From positions 13,574,826-13,638,825 of the forward strand of contig JAUJPP010000005.1 of assembly GCA_030562195.1 (NCBI GenBank): DNA of 64,000 bases, written 5' to 3'. The stretch comes from Nipponacmea schrenckii (lineage: Eukaryota > Mollusca > Gastropoda > Lottiidae). A program made the position numbers and the translations under genes. This document shows, one piece after another, positions 1 through 10,913 of this stretch (the first letter of the stretch is position 1; each line of letters opens with the position of its first letter). Under the pieces are notes generated by a model that was not told where the DNA came from, made no database searches, and saw nothing but the letters and a program-made list of their open reading frames with translations.

Positions 1-70
1 GAGCTCATCTCATTTTGAGTTCATTTTTTGCGAAGCACAGTTTTTGAGTTATTTTATGTAATTGTATATA

Positions 71-310
71 CAGTGAAATCTCATTATCTCGAAATCGGTA
101 ATGTCGAAGGTCCCGATATGTCGAAGTCGGAGCTTGGTCCCTGCCATATCCTTCTTTAACTCCTTTTAAAAAAAACAGTTTATCTCGAATTGCATATCTC
201 GAATAACTCGCTTATTTCGAACAAATCTCACAGTCCCATCAAGCAATTATTAAGTAAATCGCGTTGTTAATCTCGAAGTCGTTAATCTACACGTATCTCT
301 AAGTGAACAC
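71..310. mobile_element. Putative pogo/Tigger-type DNA transposon terminus
   Basis: A TA dinucleotide at 69-70 is followed by CAGTGAAATCTC and then a run of 'ATCTCGAA' / 'TGTCGAAG' type motifs (for example near 90, 110, 184, 197 and 270). CAGT termini next to TA, with internal repeats of this kind, are typical of pogo/Tigger-like Tc1-mariner elements. No second terminus and no transposase ORF are visible, so this is at most a terminal fragment or solo end. The right edge is a guess. Confidence 0.4.
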
Positions 311-2418
311 CATAGAAGAATTTCGTCTCCAAAATGTAACTGATGGATATAATCTCGCTTGCGGACTAGAGCTTTTGTCCACTTCGTTTTCATTCGTTAA
401 CAACGCTAAGCTTCAGTCGTAATGATCGAACCTGGTAAGTGTGCATGTTCCTTATGTGAATATTTTGATATATATTTATTTCAAACATCAACTTAGGTGA
501 TGATTCAGTTTTGCACAATATTGTGTGCTGGGAGGCTTCGATTTGACGCCCTGGTGCCATATTCTTTGCTCTGGGCGACTATCATGGAAATTTAGATTAA
601 ATTTACTATATTGATATCAAGGCGTACTTCGCTCTTTAAGAAGTAATAGGATGAGCGAAACGTTGAAATTTGTAAACTGATCAGTTCAACTACCTGGTCT
701 CAAAACTTTACAAACCAGGTTTGATTCTTCACATTTTGTATGATCAAAGTCAAGTATACAATAGTATTATGGGCAACCGTATGCGATGTGAAATCAGTCC
801 ATTTTGCCATTTTCCTAATCAGTTAAATTTTCTGTGCAGTGATTTCCATAAAATATATACATCGTAATATATTGATACACAATTTCTCTTTATATAATAA
901 CGTAAACCACTATCACTTTTAAAATATAATCTTACACTATTTCAAGCATAATATAACGTGATATTTATTTTGTAATACACCAATTTATGATATTTTGCAC
1001 AACAGATAATAGCATAATACTGTATACGTTTAATTGAATGATTGACCTTAAAGATCAGATTAAAGTTTCCAGGTGGAAATCTATTGGAAAAACCTCGTGA
1101 AATTTATTGTTCAAAACCACCCACAGCCCTACGCATATCTAATTGAACATATATATTGGGTAAGCTACGGTCCGATTTTCTGTTGTCCTGTTGTAGGCTT
1201 GAATTTGCAATGGGTTTGTTTGTTTAAACTACTGTACTTATATGTCAAGTTGACCTTTGCAGGGAAGTTATTGAAGTTATTATAAACCCACAGTGGTGTT
1301 ATTTTAATATCATAATGAAAATATGTAAACTTGAATCGTAAAAGTTTTGCATAATGAAATACCGTTACGTATAAATGATATTCGATTCTAATGAATAAGA
1401 TGTACAGTTTAATGAAATATCTTTTCATTTCATGAGTCACACAAACAGCAGAACGCAAACATTATAGGTTTGCTCTCTATTCAGCTTCGTTATAATAATC
1501 ATATACGAGTACAAAATATGACACTTCCCATACAGTAACGTTCAATACGTGTCAAAGAGGTTCTATGTAGATACTGGTAATATTCAAATGTTTGTATAGT
1601 ATACTCAAATTTTAAGTACATGTATACATGTATTCATATGATTATTCAATCCAGTAGATTTATTCCTTTAGCTAGTTCATGTAATTCGCTTGTAAAATAA
1701 AAGAGATGATATTGTTTTTTTGTAATGGACACATATCATTGTGACATAAGTATGTTTTTACGGAGCAAGAGCGTTCAATATTTAAATACTCTTAAGAAAG
1801 TTTTCAAAGAGCAGTACGTTTATGTTTATGTCAAGTTATTTTTCCAACTCCATAAAATTTCTATGTACGCAAAAAGAAAATATTTTGAGTTATTTATAGT
1901 CTGTTATTCGTTGGAAATCGCGTTTGATACAGAAAGGTTTCAATCACCGGTATTGAATAAATAAAAGTATCATTAAAACAACAATAAAACTTATATTTTA
2001 AAAGTTGAAACGTTCTGTTCTGTTAGCGTTTGAAAAGCGTAGATCGAAAGAATTACACATTGATTCATTAGATTTGCACAAGGACACACGCGTTTGCCAT
2101 AATGGTAATTTTGTTTGTTAAAATTCTTTCATACCGGGATATGAATGAGGCAATTTTAAATTTAATAATGTTTAATTCTTTTGACCGATGTTTTGCAAGC
2201 TAGTTGAGCTGTACAGAATGGAATGTGTATAATTCTACATAGTTTACATACATGAGTGATTTGTATTCTATTGGCATTACAGTTTATTTATTAATTTTTT
2301 TCTGCCCCTCCGATTATATCACTTATCCCCCCGCCCCCTAACAATTATGTGTGGATTATGCCTGAGATTTAGTAATACCTATATTGGAATAATATGAAAC
2401 AACATTTTGTTTTCTGTA
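311..2418. other. Non-coding stretch upstream of the GTPase-pseudokinase gene
   Basis: AT-rich sequence with only short random-looking ORFs. A polypyrimidine tract ending in TAG at 2410-2419 looks like a splice acceptor just before the first coding exon, so a non-coding 5' UTR exon and the promoter probably lie somewhere in this stretch. I could not place them. A C-rich tract sits near 2325-2340. Confidence 0.4.
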
Positions 2419-2434
2419 GATATCTACTAATTAA

Positions 2435-5400
2435 ATGACGATGGGCGAGTGTACGATAGAACATGGTCTTGACGATCTGGACTTGTTAGAACTAATGGAA
2501 CTAGGTGATGAATGGGGAGTCGATTTACAAGGCATTAAAACTATGGAATCATGTAGAGAGCGTCTAGAACTTCATAAACGTAAAGAAGAAAATGAACAGT
2601 TTTTTACATTTGTAAGTAAATGCATAACTCTATTTAAAAATTGAATATTTTAAAGCAGAAAACTGATTGTTTTATATGTATTTTGGAAGTAAATTACTTT
2701 TATCTTAACAACTTCAATTAGTGAGAAAAAACTTTTATGTTACAAATGTAATAAAGTGATGTTGAGAAAAAAAAACTGATGCTGAATACGAGGTTGTATT
2801 TTTTAAATTTTTTAGGATCCGGAGCGATTTATGAGTATTAATCAGGAATACGACGACAAAACTAAAGCCGTAATAGAATTATTTAAAAAAGTGAGAACAA
2901 GTCTGGGTTCAAGTTTGAAGCCAGTTGCCTCAATTCTGAAAGCTGGGAATATTTCAGCCGATTTAAGTGAAGATTTTGATCAACATATTAAAGATCTTGA
3001 GAGTCGAGAATGCTGTTTAGTATTTGCTGGTAAGTGTTTGAATTGGGAGTCGAATCCATGTTTGTTTCAATATTACCACTGCGTTGAGAAATTTACTATA
3101 CATTTTTTAAATATTTCACAATTTGCTTTAATGTTTCACAATGTGTTTTTATCAAATGTAAATTATCCTCCCTTTAAGATATTTGATAATCCATAAGTTT
3201 TATGATGAGTCAAAGGCCAACTCCGTATTGTATGATCACAAGAACATACTGTCTTTCAATATCATATTACCTCTTGTTTACTTCGTGAACTTCCTGATTT
3301 ATTTATATCGCAAGCATAAGCCTGTTCTACTTTCCACTGTTTATATTCTTTAATAGAAACACGCTCAATTAAACATGCTTTTGAAGACATTCATTCGTCT
3401 ATTCAACTATTCAATAATATTCGTATCCATTAAAATCAATGATTTTCATAATTTAAAATATCGTAGAAAAACTAAGATAAAGATGTAAAAAAATTCCAGC
3501 CATTTAAAAAATACAACATTCGCACCTACTATGTGAAATGTGTAGGTATTTCTTCATCGGATGGAAAAATAGCTTACATTTTGATGTCTATATCCAATTA
3601 CAGTATACGTCACAAAGTATATAGGACTTTATTTTCATCCTTATTAAGTGGATTTTCTTTTGTTTTCGTTGTAGGAGAAACTAGTTCCGGTAAAAGTAGC
3701 TTATTAAATCTTGTGTTAGGTATGGACGTTTTACCAACACATGCTGTTAGTAGCACATTTATAATTTGCAAACTTAAATATTCAAAGACATTTGGATCCA
3801 AACTTGTATACCGTGATGGTTCAACAGAAGAATTTCAGTATGAAACTTCTGAACAAGCTAAACAATCTCTAGACAAAAAAATATTTGACAAAAATCTGGC
3901 CAATCGTGAGAAAGAATCGAAGATAAAAGTAATCGAAATTTATCTGCCAGCAATTATATTACAGGTTTGTTTTGTATTTCTTGTTTGCTCAATATTTCAC
4001 AAATTTAGCTATTGGATATTCCAGTTACTAACTTTTGCTTTGTAATCGATGGAAAGAGCGTTGGTGGGCGTCAGTTTGTTATTCAACTTATATTGACTTT
4101 GTTATCTAGACGCTTTTAATAAAATAAAATATAGTTTTGATTCAACAAAATCCTTATAACAATTCCTATACACGTATGTTAGGTGTATTATTTTGACTAA
4201 ATAAACATCTCTCATTGACAAAGGCAGTCATTCACCTAATATTCAAGTACTAAATTTATTATTGTTTCATCTGTATTTCAGAGTGGTATCACTATAGTCG
4301 ACACTCCAGGCTTTGGTGAAAATAGTATGTTGAATGATCAAGTCGTTCGATTTATATCCTCAACCTCGATAACAGGTTTTATATATCTAATCAGAACAGA
4401 TACAGCTGGTGGAGTAGAGGAAGACAGGGTAGGTGGCTTCAAAGATCTTCAAATGTTTTGAACTATATTACATTCAGTTCTAATAACGGTATATGGATTG
4501 TCTGTAATGTATTCTATCCCACTTTCTCGGATTATTGCGCATGCCTAACGATCGGCCATCACGTTTTTCCGCTAAATTTCTTCTAATCAATGCCATTGGT
4601 CTTAATTTACATGTAATTTGTTCAAGATCAACAGATAAGCGTGCCAATAGCTGTCTGCATTATACAATTAAAAAAACGTTCTCAGGTCAACTTTTACTGT
4701 AATGTAATTGGGCATATGTTATATCGCCTGGTCCAGACCATGAACGGAACGGAACGTACATCTTGGTTTCCACAAACATTTACCTAGTTAACGCATCAAA
4801 GTTTACATTAAATGTATTCTAGGCAGTTATTTCAAATTCTTCTTTTTTCAGCTTCTTGATTTTCTCAGGGAAATACAAAAACTTAGAACTAGAAATTCGA
4901 TAACAAAAATGGTTGATACAATGAATAATAAAGGATCTATGTTTATCTGTAACCGATGGGATATAGTCAGAGACGACGAGAAGGAAAATGTTAAAGCCAA
5001 TGCAATATCCAAACTCACTGATGCATGGCCGGGTCTACAAGAGTCTCAGATCGAGTTTTTTTCGACTGAAGATGCTTCTAAACACGCAATTATTGACAGA
5101 GATTACATCACACGAGATTTTGCTGGTCTTCTAAATAAATTGGTGACAATTATTCAAGCTTCTTTGGATACGAGAATCAAGCAACATTACCGGTAAGCAT
5201 ACCATTAATACACTTTCTTATTGACAAAGAGTGTTTTCAGGGGACAGATTTACAATCCGCTCGACCAAGTGAATCTAACCTAGTGTGTCCTGATTTATCC
5301 ACGTTAGAAATCTTAAAACAAAATGAGGACTCGTCTTTCCATCAGATTGGGCCATATATAAAAATAAACTTCAAAATATTTAATTGGCGTTCTTCTGGAA

Positions 5401-8098
5401 ATATTTACATATATATCCAAGATCCACATCAACGTTGATAGCAAATCATCTTATATCAATTTTTTCTCTTTGTCTAATGTGTAATTTATTTGTAAATCAT
5501 ATATCTGAAATTAAGTACGTATCTTGTGAATTGCAAAACGTTTATCGATAATTTGGAATTAAAATTCGTATGTTTTGCACAGTAATAATTGATTATTATT
5601 ATAATACTTACCTAATTGTTCTTTCAGTTGGCTTAAGACAATCCTTCACCAGACAACAGGTCATGTTATCAGTATGGTTAGTCAAATGAATAAATCAAAC
5701 GAAGAACTTGATCAAAAGTTTAACGAAGCTACAGGAAAAATTAAACAATTGAATGAAAATGCAAATGAAACAGTGCATTATTTGAATCACTGTATTGAGA
5801 CCGAAAGCCAAAATTTGATAAGGAATATAAAAGAGTATTTAAAGTCGAGAGAAATTAAGAAGGCTATACGACAATGGAGCATAACCATGGACTTTCAAAG
5901 TAAATCAAATAGTTCCGAAACTTTTACTCGATCCAGTCCAAATATCTACGAAACAATAGCACTTCGAAAGTTAGTGGATCAGATTGACATTTGGATTAAA
6001 GATAACAAATACGATGAAAGAATGATATCAACATTGGAAACCAAAATAAATTCGAAATTTGAAGTGCTTAAAGGCGAAATGGAAGACATCAATAACGAGA
6101 TGACGGATGGACGTTCATTATCTTCAAATTCATCCGGCTCGACTCTTCCAGATGATGAACTTGCTGAGATGTTAACGTGTGTTAAAAAGGCGCGCCGTAA
6201 AAAACTCAAATCTAAAATCGAAGATATTGCACATAGTACTCCGGGGTCTCAGGTCATCTTGATGCCCAAAGTACTGATTGCTAGGGCCATTTTATCTACT
6301 ATGAACCTTGCTCGCGGGGGTCGCAGAACATCAGCTTACACTAGTGACCCGAAGGAATTCATCAAAGATAAAGCCGTTATGATTTTGGACGTTCTTTTGA
6401 AGGATGAAAACCTCTTGCAAAAATTATGTGCCCGATACACTGAAACTCTTAAAGAATATGTTGAAAACATCAAACAAAGCATACCTACGTTCATTGCAGC
6501 TAACCAAACATTGATGGAGGAAATATCATCAAGTCGACAGATGACATGTGAAAATAAAGACGCTTTAACTCAAACTATAAAAAAACTAGACAGTGTCCGT
6601 GAACTAACTAGAGGATACGAGTGTCTGTATGTTCGCGATTTGAGAACCGAATCACTATCATTACCCAAAACAGATACCATAGAAAAATTAACGACATCGT
6701 CAAGACAGTCTTTAGCAAAGTCTTTAAGTAATTCTAATAATTCTCATTTTGTTAATTGTGTTAGTTTTTGTGGTCAATTGGGAACTGTTACTCTTAGTAA
6801 TAAAGATGAACATACTTGCATTATGAGCCGAACATCAAATTTTAATCTCGATGAAGATACAGTGTTTAAAGAAACTGCAAGATTAAGGTATGTTTTAAAG
6901 TATTGGGTTGAAATTGATGAACATTTTTATGGCTACATTTATTTAGTTTCATGAAACATATATGTGTCTCTCTTGAACACAAAAGTGTATAAATTCGTGT
7001 TTATCACATAATTACATTATCGTATTTTTATCTAATATTTTTTTCAGACACCTACAAAATACTTATATTGCGCCATTCCTGGGAACATTCAGACGAGACA
7101 GAAAAGCTGTATATATATTTGCTGGTAATCTGCGACCAATATCTCGATATCTGACATTACCTCATTTAGCAGACATTAAAGGTCTCACTATAAAAATTAT
7201 AAATGGATTAGTCAGTGGTTTGGCTGCTCTTCACAAACTAGATTTGGTTCATATGGAGTTGACGCCTCAAACTGTAATGGTAAGGACACTATTGTTATAT
7301 CCGTTATAAGCAATGCCTCCTTTGTCGAAAGGGAAGACTCAGTAAGTTGCTCGTTAACCTGAAGGTCTTGGGTTCAATCTCGCCGGTTGCAGAACAGCTT
7401 GCATCATTGCAAGTTTTTTGACAGTGCATAAAGATTGATTTTAAAAATCAATTAATTTTTGAATTTGGTTTGCTACAAATATTAAAGTAACTTAAATACA
7501 GCGGAATTTGATATTCACCTAGTGTATATTTATTTTTATTTTGCTGAATTTGCAAACTAAACACTATGATTTTAATCAAAATATATAATTTGTTTAGATA
7601 GATGCAGATGATGAAGAAGTCAAGCTATTTGGAGGATGTTTACCACAAAAAATTCCCTCACTACAAGACAACGACTCGGAGAAAGTAGGATTCATTCAGT
7701 ACCTTAGCCCCGATGTGTTGAATGGTAAACAATACTCTAAGGCGGATGATATCTACAGTCTAGCCCTCGTGATCTGGAAACTTATTTCTACAAACTCTCC
7801 ATTTCAAGATCAGAACGCTTTAACTCGAGCTGCGTTCATAAAACAGCTCAATCCCGAAAAGATGTTAAAGATTCGGAACACCTGGCCCACCCCGCTTCAG
7901 AATTTGTTTAGAAAATGTCTGTTTTCGAATGCTGAAGATAGACTTACTATCGACACAGTCGCCGAAATCTTGAGTCGCCTAGAATTGAAAGACATAGTAT
8001 CCGAAATGAGCCAGGTTCGACGAAGACAAGTATACAATCGTTTATCAAGGTCTAAACCTAGATCTAGTCACAATTCTAGCTTTGAAGATGAACACTAG
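2435..8098 (+). CDS. Dynamin-like GTPase fused to a C-terminal pseudokinase (8 exons)
   Basis: Exons read by eye: 2435-2611, 2816-3029, 3675-3964, 4282-4428, 4852-5192, 5628-6887, 7048-7279, 7598-8098. All borders are GT..AG and phases match, giving 1,053 residues. The start is fixed by an in-frame TAA at 2432 directly before ATG 2435. Residues 131-138 are a P-loop (GETSSGKS) that only forms when exons 2 and 3 are joined. The G3 motif DTPG is at 234-237 and the G4-like NRWD at 310-313, the dynamin-superfamily pattern. Residues about 391-780 are helical and coiled-coil-like. From about 760 a protein-kinase fold follows: the HRD site reads HMEL (878-881), DFG reads LFG (897-899), no VAIK lysine is obvious, yet YLSPDVL and DIYSLALVIWKL of the C-lobe are kept. 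Known: dynamin-like proteins self-assemble and remodel membranes; pseudokinases act as scaffolds. It could be annotated as a 'dual serine/threonine and tyrosine kinase (DSTYK)-like' protein. Function is inferred. Confidence 0.85.
7330..7396 (+). repeat. tRNA-derived SINE remnant in intron 7
   Basis: Inside the intron 7280-7597, a segment reading AAGACTCAGTAAGTTGCTCG then GGGTTCAATCTCGCC looks like a pol III A box and B box (GGTTCRANNC) at tRNA spacing. No clover-leaf can be completed, so this is more likely a short SINE head than a functional tRNA. Confidence 0.35.
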
Positions 8099-8514
8099 TA
8101 GAATATTAAATTGAGTGTGTTTTTCGAGATTTTATTGTATTTCAGTGTTCACTATAAACTTGGTTTGTTTATTGAAACACTGGATTATTAATTGACAGAA
8201 TTATATTTAGCTGGTAATTGTAACGTGTTCAATGTTCTCCCACTGATGTAAATCACATCTGGGACCTTATTCTAAAAAAATTAACATTAAGAATTACATT
8301 TATCTGATTGATCTTGGTTGATCAGTCATCTTTTCCAGAATAAAAGCCCTGATTGTTGTCAACACTTAAGTAACACTCATAGTACAACAAATAGTGTTTT
8401 TTTTTTCTTCAATAGAAAGTGTTTTATTCCTGCAAAATATATTTATGGTACAATGAGATACTCAGTTTGTTCATAACATTTAAATTCTGTTAAATATATG
8501 TAATATATTGTAAA

Positions 8515-8520
8515 AATAAA
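8515..8520 (+). terminator. Candidate polyadenylation signal of the GTPase-pseudokinase gene
   Basis: AATAAA, 417 bases after the stop codon at 8096-8098. A second AATAAA occurs earlier at 8339-8344. Either could define the 3' end. Confidence 0.4.
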
Positions 8521-8570
8521 GTCTGCCCATTTATATATCTGAGTTTACATTATTTATATGTTATTTATAC

Positions 8571-8735
8571 CAATTCGGTGGGATGTGACAATAAACCGAG
8601 GCCCCGTGTGCTTCAGGCTATGCACGTAAAAGATCGCTCGACCGTTGGAAATCGACCGTTGTCCTGGCAAAATTTCCCTTATTGCACACTGATGGCGTCT
8701 TTATTAGCCTATAAGGTGCAGAAGAGTAGGACGTA
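8571..8735 (+). repeat. SINE-like fragment (molluscan type)
   Basis: The stretch with GATGTGACAATAAACCGAGG, CCCGTGTGCTTCAGG and GCACGTAAAAGATC matches a word pattern I remember from dispersed SINE bodies in gastropod genomes. A possibly related remnant (GGTTTGTCCAAGGGCCAG) follows at about 8911-8942. No tRNA head or poly(A) tail is clear here. Family assignment is from memory and unverified. Confidence 0.4.
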
Positions 8736-9070
8736 AAATTACATTCCATTGATTTCATTTCCATGTATGCTTACTCTTGTAGACAACTGATGCCATTTTT
8801 CATTATACTTACTCACGTATGATCGATATACTTACTAATATGAACAGTTGCTAGCACGTTTCGACAATAACTGTATGTTGTTTTGGATTTCGTGTTTCAT
8901 TTTACGGTGAGGTTTGTCCAAGGGCCAGTCGGCAGCAAGGATCTTTTTCAGTTTAATTTTTTATGTGGGAATTTGTCATGGAAACATTAAGTGGAAGTTT
9001 TTCTTCTTCTAAACGTTTCATTATTTCCACAAAAAACACACAACTGATTTGAAATAAGCCCTCATAAGGA

Positions 9071-9348
9071 TTTATCAGACGGTGGGTTCGTTTTGCCGTA
9101 TTGCCCAACTCGACGCATCGACTAAAGGTTTCTGATAAAATGCGTAATGGCGTCATTTGTTACAAATGAAACGAAATATTTTTTAATCTGTTGTACGGCT
9201 GCAAGCGTTTAATGTATAATTTGGACTTGATAGAAAAATCGAAACTGTAACATATCTGGAATGAAAAAAAAATACCAAATTTTATGAGCAGTTGGGCACG
9301 ATGCGGCGAGTTAGGCAATGCGGCAAAACGAACCCACCGTTTATCAGA
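9071..9348. mobile_element. Non-autonomous DNA transposon (MITE) with 9-bp target-site duplication
   Basis: The element spans 9080-9339 (260 bp). Its first 41 bases (9080-9120) and the reverse complement of its last 41 (9299-9339) agree at 38 positions, both starting CGGTGGGTTCGTTTTGCCG. It is bounded by the direct repeat TTTATCAGA at 9071-9079 and 9340-9348. A 9-bp (or 8-bp) duplication fits Merlin, Mutator or hAT-type insertion. The interior has no transposase ORF. Confidence 0.75.
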
Positions 9349-9823
9349 TACACCTGTACATTTGTGATTCAAGGGGAATAACTATGAGGAATTCTTCTTT
9401 GTACCACAAGGGACAAATTCATTTTGGATGACCTCTGAGTAGAACTCTCACGAAATACGTACTATTGTTAAGATTCTGCTAATTATTTTCAGTCTATAAC
9501 AAATTTATAATTGTGAATATTTTCAAAAAAAATAAAAGCACAATCGTTAACGTTAGAAGTAAAGTTAACGTCAATCCTTGCGATATAAGGGACACAACCA
9601 CAATTAAATGGCCACAAAAAAAATATTTTGGTGGGTTTTTGTGTGATAAAGCGCATAGCTTCCAAGAAATGATATATAAAGGTGTCTAGTACACAATAGT
9701 ACTTTCCATGATTATCACTGTTCGTCAGGGTGAACGGTACAGAGTCCCTGAAAGAGAACCCCCCTATCACTTATCCGTGTCGCTGTTAGTCTTTATTGGT
9801 GAATCAGAGAATGGTTATGTATA

Positions 9824-9898
9824 AGATATAGACCGATACGAGGTTAATATTCGAAAAATTAATTCGAATATTAACTGAGGGGTTTGAGGTCTATATCT
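9824..9898. repeat. Long palindrome (two-step hairpin)
   Basis: AGATATAGACC (9824-9834) pairs with GGTCTATATCT (9888-9898), and inside it GTTAATATTCGAA (9843-9855) pairs with TTCGAATATTAAC (9863-9875). Both stems are perfect. Adjacent to it, ACTTACAATCCA (9900-9911) is matched by TGGATTGTAAGT at 10020-10031, so the block 9824-10031 is a series of inverted repeats, possibly a fold-back element. Confidence 0.7.
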
Positions 9899-10750
9899 AA
9901 CTTACAATCCAAGGTAAACTATGTTTCTTTTTTACTATTAACCCCCTTTTTCCGATAGATTCGTCCACAGGTTAATATATGAAATAATCGTCGTCGACAT
10001 CAAAGGTAAAATAATACCGTGGATTGTAAGTAAACTTATTTCATTCAATATTTCTATACGCTCGAGCTATATGTAAGCTAAAGTTGATTTCGCAATCTTG
10101 AGGGATGATAAACAAGTTGAAACCTGACGAGATTGCCTCAATACTATTCCATGTAAATTGATTGGTCAGTATTTTTAATTAGTTCAGACACGTCACGGCC
10201 ATTCGATCACCAAGTCTTTATAACATCTCTACTATAACATGCAAGTCTGGATAATCCTCGCTATTCTACACGCTAGTTACTATTTATACAAACACGAAAT
10301 ACATTAAACCCTTCGATCATCTCATTCGATCTAATTTTCGTCCTATATTTGGTGCAAGGTATGTATTTTCTTTCTTCAATGATTGGGATTGCATTGAATT
10401 TGATGGTGTGAGTGTTGTCATATCAGGAAATATCTAAATGTTGCAGTTAGGAATGTAAAGAAAGATGTTTGATGGGCGTGGTCATACCGGTATATATTTA
10501 CCTACTATGTGATGTCCTACAATTGAAGATAATGACCTATTTGATATATAACTAGTTAACAGTAGTTATGAAAGCCTTATATATTTGTATTGGGAAGATG
10601 TGTATGTGGTGTATACAACTCAAGCATAGAACACAGCTTCGCAAAATGTGTTTGGCATGTATAGACCATGCTGTACGTATTGAAATGTAGGTCAGGTAAC
10701 ATAATTCTAGTTGAACTCAAAAATAAAGAGCAAAGGCTACTTGTCCGATC

Positions 10751-10798
10751 TATTGTACTGTATGTAAATGCCATTATTGTACTGTATGTAAATGCCAT
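10751..10798 (+). repeat. Perfect 24-bp tandem duplication upstream of PARP3
   Basis: Two identical 24-base copies, beginning TATTGTACTGTATGTAAATG, lie end to end at 10751-10774 and 10775-10798, about 115 bases before the PARP3 start codon. They contain ATGTAAAT, close to an octamer-like (ATGCAAAT) site. The regulatory meaning is inference. Confidence 0.6.
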
Positions 10799-10913
10799 TC
10801 AAGTGAAAACTGACAGAAATCGCTAACGGTAGTTCATTGTTGATTAAATTGATGCTGTCAGTTCTATATTTAAAATAGCTCATCTTCCATTTAACTCTCA
10901 GTTTTAAAACAAG

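Noticed and set aside
1165..1458. 97-codon ORF on the minus strand
   Set aside because: Random AT-rich composition, overlaps another opposite ORF, and shows no motif or splice context.
3533..3674. In-frame 5' extension of the P-loop exon (MKCVGISSSDG...)
   Set aside because: This is intron read-through. The exon starts at 3675 after GTTGTAG, and only joining to exon 2 gives the intact VFAGETSSGKSS motif.
8953..9372. Two minus-strand ORFs of 67 and 70 codons
   Set aside because: Both read through the terminal inverted repeats of the MITE; their shared RxAALPNSP/RTHR segments come from the TIR sequence.
10449..10472. GGAATGTAAAGAAAGATG resembles the mature miR-1 sequence
   Set aside because: The match breaks after the first 13 bases, and no complementary star arm is visible within about 80 bases on either side, so no hairpin precursor is supported.
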